Source: PZPK01 sp041590075 (lineage in GTDB: Bacteria > Pseudomonadota > Gammaproteobacteria > Pseudomonadales > Oleiphilaceae). From it: a DNA stretch of 64,000 bases. Position numbers and translations under genes: made by a program. Numbering within the stretch: the first letter of the stretch is position 1; each line of letters starts with the position of its first letter. Shown in pieces: positions 18,459 through 27,980 of this stretch. The notes beneath the pieces were generated by a model. It saw only the letters and a list, made by a program, of their open reading frames with translations, searched no databases and was not told the DNA's origin. The stretch spans positions 16,648-80,647 of the forward strand of contig JBFHUL010000002.1 in NCBI GenBank assembly GCA_041590075.1, written 5' to 3'.

Positions 18459-19418
18459 ATGGCAGGCCCCGACCGCATACTTCACAGCACGGCCCTCCCC
18501 ACAGAAGGCGCATACTGTGCCCTCAACGATCTTATGGCCCTTCGCTGGCAGGCAGCCAGTTTAAGCCTGCCCAAGGCACGACGCGCCATGCGACCACAAA
18601 GCGGCGCGCACAGGTCACGCTTTCGTGGTCGCGGCATGGAGTTCGCGGAAGTACGGGTTTACCAGCCCGGCGATGATATACGCAGTATCGATTGGCGGGT
18701 GACCGCGCGCCGCCAGACGCCCCACACCAAACTCTTTAATGAAGAGCGGGAGCGCCCGGTAATGATTTTATGCGACCAGAGCCAGAGTCAGTTTTTCGGC
18801 AGCCGATGCGCGTTTAAGTCGGTGCGTGCAGCACAAGCTGCCGCGTTGTTTGCGTGGACAGCACTGGCACACAACGACCGCGTAGGAGGCATTGTCTTCT
18901 CCGATCAGGGCCATCGTGAAACGCGGCCCGCTCGCAGTCGCAAAAACCTGCTGCGCTTTTTGCAGGATGTTGTGGACTTCAATCAGTCACTTACCGCCCA
19001 TACGCCTTCAAGCACCAACGCTTTCTCGCTGGATGCCGCGCTTGCCGAAACCCAGCGTTTGGTAAAACCCGGCACCCTGATTGTGCTCATCAGTGACTTT
19101 TTCCAGCTTACACCACAAAGCGAAGCCTTGATTGCCAAGCTGTCGCGCCATAACGAATTGCTGTTGATACACACACACGATGTTTTGGAACGGGAACTGC
19201 CACCGGCTGGCCGCTATCCGATCAGCAAAGGGGAGACAACAATTATGCTGGATACGCGCAACAAACAGGCCATTTTGCGCTATCGCGATTGGGCCGAAGA
19301 ACGCGAACAACAGATCGCCGACATGGCCAATAAATATCGCTGCCCGCGCGTAATGGTAGGCACCCATGACACACCCGCGCTGGCGCTGCAATCATTGCTG
19401 GTTTCGGTAGGTCGCTGA
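18459..19418 (+). CDS. DUF58-domain protein of the Bat operon
   Basis: A 319-residue DUF58 protein, the second member of MoxR/Bat operons. The DUF58 core is clear near residues 60-90: EFAEVRVYQPGDDIRSIDWR followed by TKLFNEERERP. The C-terminal half has the VWA-like segment MILCDQSQSQFFGS (DxSxS-like). No signal peptide is seen, so it is probably cytosolic and contacts MoxR. It starts 10 bp after moxR and ends 2 bp before the next gene. Confidence 0.92.
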   Translation: MAGPDRILHSTALPTEGAYCALNDLMALRWQAASLSLPKARRAMRPQSGAHRSRFRGRGMEFAEVRVYQPGDDIRSIDWRVTARRQTPHTKLFNEERERPVMILCDQSQSQFFGSRCAFKSVRAAQAAALFAWTALAHNDRVGGIVFSDQGHRETRPARSRKNLLRFLQDVVDFNQSLTAHTPSSTNAFSLDAALAETQRLVKPGTLIVLISDFFQLTPQSEALIAKLSRHNELLLIHTHDVLERELPPAGRYPISKGETTIMLDTRNKQAILRYRDWAEEREQQIADMANKYRCPRVMVGTHDTPALALQSLLVSVGR

Positions 19419-19420
19419 GT

Positions 19421-19888
19421 ATGGATCCCCAGGCACTGCTGCAACAATTGCGCGACGTTCACGCCCCCCCTCCCGTAGGATGGTGGCCTCCGGCTCCCGG
19501 ATGGTGGGTGCTGTGTGCGCTCATCCTTGTGAGCCTGGCCTATCTCGCCTATCGCTTTTGGCGAGCTCGGCGCGCTCGGGCATGGAAAAAACACGCACTC
19601 ACACAATTCACGCGGCTCAGCCAGCAATACCAGAGCACGGGCTCCGCCGAAACCCTGACTGAAATAATTATGCTGATCAAACTTAGTCTGGCCCGCGCCA
19701 AACAGAGCGAGCATTATTTAAGCCTGAGCGGCGAAGACTGGCGGTGCTGCCTGGAGCACGAGTTCGAACTGGACGAGGTGGCCCTAGACACCCTGACACA
19801 GGGCCATTATCAGGAGCACTGCGCGTTGCTGTCTGATCAAACACTCAAGCGGCTGCGCAAAGGCCTGGGCAGGTTAAACCATGAGTGA
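19421..19888 (+). CDS. DUF4381-domain membrane protein of the Bat operon
   Basis: A 155-residue protein with the DUF4381 layout: a proline-rich N-terminus (HAPPPVGWWPPAPGWWVL), one membrane helix (about residues 25-45), a basic RARRARAWKK stretch, then a helical cytosolic domain with the motif HYLSLSGEDWRCCLE. It lies between DUF58 and the first VWA protein and overlaps the next gene by 8 bp, as in other gammaproteobacterial Bat operons. Its biochemical role is unknown. Confidence 0.88.
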   Translation: MDPQALLQQLRDVHAPPPVGWWPPAPGWWVLCALILVSLAYLAYRFWRARRARAWKKHALTQFTRLSQQYQSTGSAETLTEIIMLIKLSLARAKQSEHYLSLSGEDWRCCLEHEFELDEVALDTLTQGHYQEHCALLSDQTLKRLRKGLGRLNHE

Positions 19889-20948
19889 TGCCTTCGCACT
19901 GATCACGCAACTGGAGTGGCAATGGCCCTGGGCTCTTCTGCTGCTGCCCTTACCCCTGCTCTTCAGTTGGCGAAAACCAAAGCACGACCACGAAACCATA
20001 GGCCCGCAATTACCGACTTTATACGGTGTATTGCGCCAAATCGGTGTCAGCCAAAGCCCTAGCAGGAACGCACCTCCCCGCTGGATGACCGCGCTATTGT
20101 GTCTGGCATGGCTGCTTTTGATTCTGGCGTGCATGCGCCCTCACTTCGTGGGTGATGCGGTGGATTTACCGCGCTCAGGACGCGACCTCATGCTCGCCAT
20201 CGACATCTCCCCAAGCATGAAAGAGCGAGACATGTTGTTGAACAACGTGGAATCCACACGACTCGAAGCTGTGAAATACGTGGTCGGCGATTTTATTAAA
20301 GCGCGTGCCGGTGACCGCATCGGCCTGATATTGTTTGGCTCACAACCCTACGTACAAGCGCCGCTCACCTTCGACACCAAAACCGTTCATACCTTGTTAA
20401 ACGAAGCGTTTTTAGGCATGGCTGGCCAAGCCACAGCCATCGGCGATGCCATCACTCTCGCCACCAAGCGCCTCAGGGAGCGCCCTGATCAGAGCCGGGT
20501 GCTTATTCTGCTGTCGGACGGACAAAATACCGCCGGAGAAATCCCCCCGGGAAAAGCCGCCCAATTCGCAGCGCATGAAAACATCAAAATCTACACCATC
20601 GGTATTGGTGCAGAAGAAATTCTGAAACGCAGCTTTTTCGGCGTGCAACGCATTAACCCTTCGGCCGACCTCGATGAGGCGATGCTGACCCAGATTGCCG
20701 AGACAACCAAAGGGAAGTACTACCGGGCGCGCGATTTACAGGAACTGGAACAAATCTATCAGGAAATCGATACGCTTGAACCCATCGAGCAAGAGCAACG
20801 CACTTACCGGCCGCGTAAATCTATAATGCATTGGTTTATTGCCAGTGCACTGGGAGTGTGGTTAGCGGCCAGATTATTGCGCCTGATCCCCAGCGCATTG
20901 CCCCAAAATGACGTAGAAAAAAAGCCAAGCAGAGGTGAACAGCTGTGA
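19881..20948 (+). CDS. batA: VWA-domain membrane protein, BatA-like
   Basis: A 355-residue VWA protein anchored by N-terminal membrane helices (about 15-35 and 70-90) and one near the C-terminus (320-340). The MIDAS motif DISPSMKERD is near residue 107 with the conserved Thr/Asp further on (GQATAIGDAITLA, LILLSDGQNTAGE). This is the aerotolerance BatA arrangement. The family is thought to act with MoxR in envelope stress or complex assembly. Start and stop overlap neighbouring genes by 8 and 4 bp, indicating translational coupling. Confidence 0.92.
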   Translation: MSDAFALITQLEWQWPWALLLLPLPLLFSWRKPKHDHETIGPQLPTLYGVLRQIGVSQSPSRNAPPRWMTALLCLAWLLLILACMRPHFVGDAVDLPRSGRDLMLAIDISPSMKERDMLLNNVESTRLEAVKYVVGDFIKARAGDRIGLILFGSQPYVQAPLTFDTKTVHTLLNEAFLGMAGQATAIGDAITLATKRLRERPDQSRVLILLSDGQNTAGEIPPGKAAQFAAHENIKIYTIGIGAEEILKRSFFGVQRINPSADLDEAMLTQIAETTKGKYYRARDLQELEQIYQEIDTLEPIEQEQRTYRPRKSIMHWFIASALGVWLAARLLRLIPSALPQNDVEKKPSRGEQL

Positions 20949-22798
20949 GCACCTTTATTGCACAATTTCATTTACTACGCCCGGAATGGTTACTGGCGCT
21001 ACTTCTTTTACCGCTACTCTGGTGGTGGAACCAGCGGCAATCTGGCTCAAGTGACTGGCGGCGGGTGATTGATCCACAACTGCTGCAACATTTAATGCCC
21101 AACTCAGGCCCGGCGGCCTCGCGGCCAAGGGTCGCCTTTCTGCTGATCGCGCTATTACTCATCATCATTGCGCTGGCGGGGCCAAGCTGGAAAAAAATAC
21201 CTCAGCCCACCGTTCAAGTGAGCGACAATATGGTGGTGCTGCTGGATTTGTCTCTGTCGATGCTCGCCACCGATCAACCACCCGACCGCCTCACTCGCAG
21301 CAAGCAGAAGATGCAGGACCTGTTGAAGCTGCGCAAAGAGGGCAATACGGCATTGATAGCCTTTTCGGGCGATGCCCACGTGGTCACACCGCTCACCGAT
21401 GATATTCGCACCATTCAGGCGAGCCTCTCTGCGCTTGATCCCTTTGTGATGCCGGTCATTGGCAGCCGCCCCGATTTGGCCGCCGAGCAAGCCGTAGACC
21501 TGTTTCGTCAGTCTGCCAGCAAACATGGCCGAGTCGTATTACTCACTGACGGAGTCACTGCGGCCCAGGCCGACCGCATCACTCAGACGCTCAAGGACTA
21601 TCGGCTAGATATCATCGCTGTAGGGACTGCCGAAGGCGGACCGATTCCGATACCGCAGCGCGGCTACCTGCGCGACGATAATAATGCGGTAGTGATTCCA
21701 CAAACGGACTTCGCGCAACTCAACGCGCTCGCAACGAGCTTGAATGGTGTGATGACCCCGATGCGCCTCACTGACGACGATCTGGAAATCCTCGACATTG
21801 CCGGTAGCGCGTTGCGAAACGCCACCCAAAGCGCCATGGAGTCCGCCCAAACGGGTCAGTTTGATCGCTGGCAAGATGCCGGGTTTGTGTTCCTGTTTAT
21901 GGCCCTGCCCTTTATTTTGATCGCCTATCGCCAAGGCGTATTCGCATGTGCATTACTGCTGATCGTTCCCATCGAGTCCAGCCATGCGTTCGGATGGGAC
22001 GATCTCTGGCTTACCAAAAACCAACAAGCGCAACAGGCAATAGAACAAGGCCGTGCCAGCGAAGCCGCACAGCTATACGAGTCGCCCCTGCATCGCGCGC
22101 ATGCCCTGTATCGTGCCGGCGAATACGAGGCAGCCGCTGAACTCTATCAGCAGCTGGACGCGCAGCATTACAATCTCGGTAACACGCTCGCGCAGCAACA
22201 ACAATATGAGCAGGCCATCGCGGCGTATAACAAGGCGCTTGCAGCGAATCCCGACAACGAGGATGCCCGCTTTAACAAAGAGTTGGTGGAGCAGCTGTTG
22301 CAGCAACAACAGCAACAACAGCAACAACAGCAACACGGTGATCAATCAGATCAGCAGAACCAACAGAACCAACAGAACCAACAGAACCAACAGAACCAAC
22401 AGAACCAACAACAAGGAAATCAGGGCGAACAGAATTCGCAAGGCCAAGGCTCTCCATCGGAACCTCAATCGCGCCAGCAGCACAACACAGAACAGCAGGA
22501 GGGTGAGATGCCGGACTCCGCGGCCGGTCAGCCCAACGATGACAGTAAAGACCAGAAAGATAAAAATACCGCCGAATCAGCACAAACAATCAGCGAACCC
22601 GACGCGGCGCAAGGCGAGCAGGAAAAATCTGAAACCGGCGCAGTGCTCGATGCGCTCAGCGACGAAGAAAAACAATCCTACGAACAATGGATGCGACGCG
22701 TTCCCGATGACCCTTCGGGGCTGTTAAGGCGTAAATTCGAACAGCAGGCCCGTGAGCGCGCACGCATACGAAGAGAGGAAGGAGAACCCTTATGGTAA
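20945..22798 (+). CDS. batB: VWA-TPR protein, BatB/BatC fusion with Gln/Asn-rich tail
   Basis: A 617-residue fusion. Two N-terminal membrane helices precede a VWA domain (MIDAS LLDLSLSMLATD near residue 100), another membrane segment lies at about 320-350, then TPR repeats (about 375-445, YEQAIAAYNKALAANPDNED). The tail is low complexity: a glutamine run near 453-464, QNQ repeats at 471-488, and an acidic Gln/Glu/Ser region. It ends with the conserved-looking EEKQSYEQWMRRVPDDPSG. BatB-BatC fusions are common in gammaproteobacteria. The repeats are in frame and a multiple of 3, so length change would not break the gene. It overlaps batD by 7 bp. Confidence 0.92.
   Translation: MSTFIAQFHLLRPEWLLALLLLPLLWWWNQRQSGSSDWRRVIDPQLLQHLMPNSGPAASRPRVAFLLIALLLIIIALAGPSWKKIPQPTVQVSDNMVVLLDLSLSMLATDQPPDRLTRSKQKMQDLLKLRKEGNTALIAFSGDAHVVTPLTDDIRTIQASLSALDPFVMPVIGSRPDLAAEQAVDLFRQSASKHGRVVLLTDGVTAAQADRITQTLKDYRLDIIAVGTAEGGPIPIPQRGYLRDDNNAVVIPQTDFAQLNALATSLNGVMTPMRLTDDDLEILDIAGSALRNATQSAMESAQTGQFDRWQDAGFVFLFMALPFILIAYRQGVFACALLLIVPIESSHAFGWDDLWLTKNQQAQQAIEQGRASEAAQLYESPLHRAHALYRAGEYEAAAELYQQLDAQHYNLGNTLAQQQQYEQAIAAYNKALAANPDNEDARFNKELVEQLLQQQQQQQQQQQHGDQSDQQNQQNQQNQQNQQNQQNQQQGNQGEQNSQGQGSPSEPQSRQQHNTEQQEGEMPDSAAGQPNDDSKDQKDKNTAESAQTISEPDAAQGEQEKSETGAVLDALSDEEKQSYEQWMRRVPDDPSGLLRRKFEQQARERARIRREEGEPLW
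22301..22335 (+). repeat. CAG/CAA tandem tract coding polyglutamine
   Basis: Repeats of CAGCAACAA encode a run of glutamines in the VWA-TPR protein just after its TPR domain. The mixed CAG/CAA units make a 9-bp period. Confidence 0.85.
22355..22408 (+). repeat. Six perfect copies of the 9-bp unit CAGAACCAA
   Basis: Six uninterrupted copies encode (QNQ)6 in the tail of the VWA-TPR protein. The copies are identical at the DNA level, including third positions, which suggests recent slippage expansion rather than ancient selection on the protein alone. Confidence 0.95.
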
Positions 22799-24585
22799 CG
22801 GGTGCACAGTATCGATTCAGTCTGTGGCTTCCGGCGAAGTCATTGATGGTGGTATGGCTGGCTTTCATGACGCTTCTGCCACAAATCAGCGTTGCAGAAA
22901 GCACACTGAGCGCCAGCGTAGACCGAAACAAACTCTATGAAACAGAAACGCTCACCTATGAGCTGCGCGGCGAACTGGACGTCGAGCCCGGTTTTGGAGG
23001 GCTCTTCAGTTTTGGTCGCAGCCAGATAAACGAACCTGAAATACCCGGTTTAGAACGCGACTTCGAAATACTCGACCGGCAACAGAAAATGAGCATGCAA
23101 AGCATCAACGGTAAAACCCAGTCACAGGTGCTTTGGCGTTATACACTCGCCCCCAAACGCAGCGGCACGCTGACTATCCCGGCCGCTGAATACGAAAACA
23201 TTAAAGCCAAACCCATTTCAATCGAAGTGCTCGCCGGTACTTCGCCCCGTGAAGCCGGTACACCGCCGCTTGTGTTCATAGAAGTTGAAACCGATAAAAC
23301 AACTGCGTATGTGCAGGAACAGATTAAATACACTGTGCGTCTCTACTCATCGGGCAATTTGGTGGCGGGCGACCTTGACCAACCCCAAGCGCTGGACGCG
23401 ATCGTTGAACCTTTGGGTGAAACCAAGGTGTATTACCGAATGGCCCATAACCAGCGTTACGAAGTGCGCGAGAAAAACTACCTGCTCTTTCCTCAGAAAA
23501 GCGGCCAACTCGATCTCCCTGCTCTCAAATTCAGCGGTACGGTAATTGACTCAAGCAAACGCCGCCGCGTACGTGTGCGAGAAACCTCAGAAGGTATTAC
23601 GCTTAACGTCAATCCACCTCCGGCGTCGTTCAGCGGGGACGTTTGGCTTCCCGCCACCAGCCTGCATCTGAGCGAAAAATGGGATCGCACCCCCGACGAT
23701 CTGAAGGTAGGCGACTCAGTAACCCGTACGGTCGAAATTCAGGCTCTGGGCCTATTGGCATCAGCGCTGCCACCTTTGCCTGCCACACAATCCACACACT
23801 TCAAGGTTTACCCGGATCAACCGCAAACCGAAACCGTAGAGCATGATGGTGGCGCGCAGTCACTTCGCAGAGAAACGCGCGCGTTGGTTGCGGTACAGCC
23901 CGGAGAATTAACACTACCCGAAGTGCGTGTACCCTGGTGGGATACGGTCAATAACCTTGAGCGCGTTGCGGTGCTGCCGGCACGCAGTCTCTCGGTGACG
24001 GGCTTGGCGGCCCGGGCCAGCAAGCCACCCCATCCAGCCTCTGCAGAGATAACGGCGCAAAACAACGAAGATTCTTCTGCGGCCCAGGCTTCCGGGGCAA
24101 AAGAATCTGCACCTGCCAGTGAGCCATCCTCGCTTGGGCCATCACAGCATTTCTGGTGGCTCATTACCGCGTTATTACTTTCAGGCTGGGCATTAACAGT
24201 GTGGTGGTTTCTGCGAAAGCCCCACCGTCAGCAAGACACGAGCCCCGCATTTACACCCAGCAATGAAACATGGCATGCCTTGCAACGCGCGATTAAACAC
24301 GATGATCCAGAGATGACCAAACTGTTGGTCGCGTGGGCTCGGCAACACTTTGGCGAGCGTGGCATAAGTAGAGCCATACTTGGCATTACAGACTTACAGC
24401 GCCTGGATTCCGTGTTATACGCGCAGGCAAGCGCCTTCGAAGCCGCGCGTTACGCTCCCAATGGCAAAGAAGATCAGGAGTATGACCGGAAGATTCTGTT
24501 GGACCGGCTGAAATTACTGCGTGACAAAAGCCCATCGGCTCAGCAAACTGCGGTGTCGTTTTACCCCACCCAGAAACGGGCTTGA
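22792..24585 (+). CDS. batD: BatD family protein
   Basis: A 597-residue BatD protein closing the Bat operon. It has an N-terminal signal/anchor (MVVWLAFMTLLPQISVAES), a long periplasmic beta-rich region of repeated Ig-like units (for example SASVDRNKLYETETLTYELR), and a C-terminal membrane helix (FWWLITALLLSGWALTVWWF, about residues 455-474). A cytosolic tail follows. The start overlaps the previous gene by 7 bp. In the family BatD is a periplasmic partner of the BatA/B VWA proteins; the precise cargo is not known. Confidence 0.92.
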   Translation: MVTGAQYRFSLWLPAKSLMVVWLAFMTLLPQISVAESTLSASVDRNKLYETETLTYELRGELDVEPGFGGLFSFGRSQINEPEIPGLERDFEILDRQQKMSMQSINGKTQSQVLWRYTLAPKRSGTLTIPAAEYENIKAKPISIEVLAGTSPREAGTPPLVFIEVETDKTTAYVQEQIKYTVRLYSSGNLVAGDLDQPQALDAIVEPLGETKVYYRMAHNQRYEVREKNYLLFPQKSGQLDLPALKFSGTVIDSSKRRRVRVRETSEGITLNVNPPPASFSGDVWLPATSLHLSEKWDRTPDDLKVGDSVTRTVEIQALGLLASALPPLPATQSTHFKVYPDQPQTETVEHDGGAQSLRRETRALVAVQPGELTLPEVRVPWWDTVNNLERVAVLPARSLSVTGLAARASKPPHPASAEITAQNNEDSSAAQASGAKESAPASEPSSLGPSQHFWWLITALLLSGWALTVWWFLRKPHRQQDTSPAFTPSNETWHALQRAIKHDDPEMTKLLVAWARQHFGERGISRAILGITDLQRLDSVLYAQASAFEAARYAPNGKEDQEYDRKILLDRLKLLRDKSPSAQQTAVSFYPTQKRA

Positions 24586-24587
24586 AC

Positions 24588-24842
24588 ATGACCACTTGCC
24601 ACACACAATGCAGCGCCTGTTGTATTGCGCCAGCCATAAGCAGCCCGTTGCCTAATATGCCGCTCGGAAAACCCGCGGGCGTGCCATGCATAAACCTTGA
24701 TGACCATGGAAGGTGTCGCGAATATGCGCGCCGCCCGGCAGTTTGCCGAGAATTCATGCCCGAGCGCAGCGCCTGTGGGAGCAATGCACAGCACGCGCTC
24801 CGTTTGCTAGGTGCGCTTGAGCGCGCCACACAACCAACTTAG
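24588..24842 (+). CDS. YkgJ-like cysteine-cluster protein (zinc/iron-binding)
   Basis: An 84-residue protein with six cysteines in the YkgJ/CxxCxxCC pattern: CHTQCSACC at the N-terminus, then VPCINLDDHGRCREYARRP and CREF. The family is described as a metal-chelating domain of unknown role. I chose ATG 24588; an in-frame TTG two codons upstream overlaps the batD stop. It is 2 bp after batD and probably co-transcribed, though it is not a usual Bat component. Confidence 0.82.
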   Translation: MTTCHTQCSACCIAPAISSPLPNMPLGKPAGVPCINLDDHGRCREYARRPAVCREFMPERSACGSNAQHALRLLGALERATQPT

Positions 24843-24863
24843 CACCGGTTTCGCCCCCCAGCG

Positions 24864-25064
24864 CTAAATACCCATAAATTCCGCAATCACCGATTTGGCG
24901 ACAAAGCCAAACACGCCCAGACCCAAAACCAAAAACAACATCGCAGTCCCAAACCTGCCGGCATTGGAGCGTTTGGCCAGATCCCACACGATATACCCCA
25001 TGTAAAGAATCAAGCCACCGATTCCGATATAAAGAGAGAGCTCCTCAAACTGGGCAAGTGTCAT
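24864..25064 (-). CDS. DUF2788 small membrane protein
   Basis: A 66-residue protein with two membrane helices (about 10-28 and 40-60) joined by the basic loop DLAKRSNAGRFGTAM. The segment LFLVLGLGVFGFVAKSVI is characteristic of DUF2788 proteins of gammaproteobacteria. Function is unknown. It is monocistronic, convergent with the YkgJ-like gene and divergent from the chemoreceptor. Confidence 0.85.
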   Translation of the reverse strand: MTLAQFEELSLYIGIGGLILYMGYIVWDLAKRSNAGRFGTAMLFLVLGLGVFGFVAKSVIAEFMGI

Positions 25065-25236
25065 TGTCTATCCTCAATGCGTGTTTAAAAAACCGGCCGG
25101 AGTGTACAGCGGTTTCCTAGAATATTCAGACTAAATTCAGTAACACCGCGCGCTGATTTTTAATCGCTGTGTCGACCTCCCGGCACTTTTTTCTATACTA
25201 ATGGACCCCGTTCAGCGATTGAGGTGGATGATTATT

Positions 25237-27255
25237 ATGACGATCAAGAACAAAATCATTGCAGGCTTCGGCGTGATCACTGCAATCATTCTGGTAGTAG
25301 GGCTAATAGGGTTCTCGGGCATACGCCAGCTGTCCTCAGACCTGAATTTCATCGTTGGCCCGGCGTGGGATACGGCAGATGGCGCGATGGAAGGCACGAT
25401 CGGATTACAGGCTGAAATGCTGGCCGTCGAGAAAATCCTTCAAGGCGCCCCCCTTGAACGCGAAATGACCAAGCTTAAGGAAGGGGAAAAAACTGCCGGC
25501 GAAGCCATTGCACGCCTGCTTGAGGCTGGGCTGATGAACGATGAAGAGGTACAGGCCGTATTGCAGAGCAAGCAGGAGTACGAGAATTTACTCTGGCAAC
25601 TGCTCGACGACTACAAGCGCTTTGCCACACTCAAACGTGAGTTCGATGAACATGTCGAAGCTTTCGTCGCGCTGGGCGAAGAAATGGAAGAGATCGGTGA
25701 TGCTGCCATGGAAGAGTTTGAACAATCACCTGATCAGGCTTTCACCTGGAACGGTGCGATCAGGGAACGCTGGTTGGCCGCAGACGGGGGCATGGAGTCC
25801 AATATTGGTTTATTGTGGGGGCTCTACCATATCGATCGGCTCATCGACCGCAGCGAAACGCCTGAGGCTGCGAAGGCCGAAATCAATGCGGCACTTGCCT
25901 TCCAGAGAGAGGCGTCTGAAGAAATGCTGGGTACGGGCAGGTTTGACCTACCAGCGGGTCAGCAATGGAATAACCGCCGCTATGCTTCGGTCTACAGTGA
26001 CTTATTGCAGACTCATGAATCTCTGATCGCAGCCTTGGTTGATGCCACCATAGCTTATCATCAGACGCACGACCGCTACATCACCCAGGCGGAACAATTA
26101 CTCACTTTACTGGGCGGGTTTGAAGCAGCGGGCGATCAAGCCGTGGAAGGTGAAATTGAACACATTCGACTGATTCAATCCAACACCGAAACCCTGACGT
26201 TTGCCGCATTAATCGCCGGACTGGTGATCGCCATAACACTGGCGGTGCTTATTTTGCGCGCGATTCTGATACCTCTGGGCAGTATTCTATCGCGTCTGCG
26301 CGACATCGCTCGCGGAGAGGGAGACCTGACACAACGCATTCACCTCAGCTCGAATGACGAGCTGGGTCGGCTCGCCAGGGAATTCAATTATTTTATTGAT
26401 CACATTCACCAGCTGATCAAGGATGTGAAGACAAAAAGGGAATCGATGGGCCACACCGTCGTTGAAATGAAAAGCCTGATGAGCGAGACACAACACACCG
26501 TACTCCGACAGCAAAACGAAACCGACCAAATCGCAACCGCCATTACCGAAATGGCCGCCACTGCACGGGAAATCACCAATAACACACACAGCGCCGCCGA
26601 CACGGCCGAACAGGCATCCGGTGTGAGTACGCAGGCACGCGAAACGGTGGAAAGCGCCATTGAAAATATCAGCAGCTTATCCGACGAATTGAAAGACGCC
26701 GCACAGGTGGTGTCTGGCCTTGAAGAGGACGTGGGCCAGATCGTCGGCGTGCTCGATGTGATCGTGGGTATTGCAGAACAAACCAACCTATTGGCACTTA
26801 ACGCCGCCATCGAAGCCGCCCGCGCGGGAGAACAGGGGCGCGGATTTGCAGTAGTGGCTGACGAAGTGCGAGGACTCGCGGGCAGAACGCAGCAAAGCAC
26901 CGAAGAGATTCAGCAGATGATCGAGCGGCTGAAAACCAGCTCCAGAAAAGCCGTAGATGTGATGCATCGCAGCAACCAGAAAAGTGATGCCACGGTCAAA
27001 CAAAGTACTGAGGTTTCGCAGGCATTGCAGCACATCTTGAACAGCGTGAAAGATATTAACGATGCGACGCAAATGATTGCAGCAGCCTCTGAGCAACAGG
27101 CCGCAACCAGTGATGAAATGAATAATAATGTACTGCGAATTGTAGATAGCGCGCAACGCGTTACCGACAGCATGCACAAAACAGGAGAACATTGCGAACA
27201 GACGCTGCGCAACAGCGAAGAACTGGGCGAACTCGTGCGTCGCTTTAAAGTTTAG
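25237..27255 (+). CDS. Methyl-accepting chemotaxis protein
   Basis: A 672-residue chemoreceptor. The first membrane helix is near residues 6-28 (AGFGVITAIILVVGLIGFSG), a long helical periplasmic sensor follows (to about 320), then a second helix (TFAALIAGLVIAITLAVLIL) and a HAMP domain. The cytosolic signalling tip is canonical: QTNLLALNAAIEAARAGEQG and GFAVVADEVRGLAGRTQQST near residues 520-550. ATG 25237 gives the usual short N-terminus MTIKNKI and has GAGGT upstream; in-frame ATGs at 25201 and 25228 are alternatives. The ligand is unknown. It ends 4 bp inside the convergent glycosyltransferase. Confidence 0.95.
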   Translation: MTIKNKIIAGFGVITAIILVVGLIGFSGIRQLSSDLNFIVGPAWDTADGAMEGTIGLQAEMLAVEKILQGAPLEREMTKLKEGEKTAGEAIARLLEAGLMNDEEVQAVLQSKQEYENLLWQLLDDYKRFATLKREFDEHVEAFVALGEEMEEIGDAAMEEFEQSPDQAFTWNGAIRERWLAADGGMESNIGLLWGLYHIDRLIDRSETPEAAKAEINAALAFQREASEEMLGTGRFDLPAGQQWNNRRYASVYSDLLQTHESLIAALVDATIAYHQTHDRYITQAEQLLTLLGGFEAAGDQAVEGEIEHIRLIQSNTETLTFAALIAGLVIAITLAVLILRAILIPLGSILSRLRDIARGEGDLTQRIHLSSNDELGRLAREFNYFIDHIHQLIKDVKTKRESMGHTVVEMKSLMSETQHTVLRQQNETDQIATAITEMAATAREITNNTHSAADTAEQASGVSTQARETVESAIENISSLSDELKDAAQVVSGLEEDVGQIVGVLDVIVGIAEQTNLLALNAAIEAARAGEQGRGFAVVADEVRGLAGRTQQSTEEIQQMIERLKTSSRKAVDVMHRSNQKSDATVKQSTEVSQALQHILNSVKDINDATQMIAAASEQQAATSDEMNNNVLRIVDSAQRVTDSMHKTGEHCEQTLRNSEELGELVRRFKV

Positions 27256-27980
27256 TTTGCGCCGCGATAATATCGTCTCACAAGATCTTGCGGATTGGCG
27301 CCCAGAGCATAAGCCGCTCTGAGGCGCCACATCAGAAAAATCGTACGCCACACCCCCTCTTCGCGCCATTTGCGAGCCGAAGTCATCATCGCAGGGTATT
27401 TAATGCGATGGGGAAACTCGCGACGACGCAAGCGCTTACTCAGTTCAACATCTTCCATGAGAGGCTGGTCGGGATAACCGCCAATTTGTTCGAACACAGC
27501 ACGCTTTACAAAGATGGTCTGATCGCCGGTGGCGATTCCGGTAAAGCCTGAACGCCAATTGATCATACGCCCGATCAACTTAAAAATAGCGCGTTCATCA
27601 TCCAGGCGCACATCAAAACGCCCCCAGCAAATCTCGGATGCCAACCCTTCCAGCGCCTTGGCAAATTCCGGTGGAATGCTCGAATCGGCATGCAGAAAAA
27701 CCAGATAATCACCCTTGGCATGAGCCGCGCCAACATTCATTTGCCGCGCACGCCCGCGCTCAGATTCGAGCAAGCTCAACGAGCAGGTGGGGTGTTTTTC
27801 TTGAAATTCATGCACTAAGGCGCTCGTTGCATCCTGCGATCCGCCGTCTACCACGACCATCTCGTATTGGGAGCTCACCTGCGCATGCAGGGCGCGTAAC
27901 AAAGAAATGATCGTTTGCGCCTCATTCAATACCGGTACAATCACCGAAAAACGCGGTTTATTCGTCAAGCGCGCCACCAC
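27252..27980 (-). CDS. Glycosyltransferase family 2, arsenosugar-biosynthesis type (TIGR04283-like)
   Basis: A GT-A fold glycosyltransferase of about 242 residues. The start of the domain is RFSVIVPVLNEAQTI, followed by VVVDGGSQDAT, the DxD-like FLHADSSIPPEFA and a C-terminal RRREFPHRIKYPAMMTSARK-type segment. This arrangement matches the TIGR04283 group found next to ArsS. I prefer the GTG at 27980, which has AGGG 8 nt upstream, over the GTG at 28022; either way it overlaps the end of arsS, by 23 bp for the chosen start. Together with ArsS it probably elaborates an arsenic-containing sugar or lipid. The sugar donor and the product are not determined by sequence. Confidence 0.85.
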   Translation of the reverse strand: MVARLTNKPRFSVIVPVLNEAQTIISLLRALHAQVSSQYEMVVVDGGSQDATSALVHEFQEKHPTCSLSLLESERGRARQMNVGAAHAKGDYLVFLHADSSIPPEFAKALEGLASEICWGRFDVRLDDERAIFKLIGRMINWRSGFTGIATGDQTIFVKRAVFEQIGGYPDQPLMEDVELSKRLRRREFPHRIKYPAMMTSARKWREEGVWRTIFLMWRLRAAYALGANPQDLVRRYYRGAN

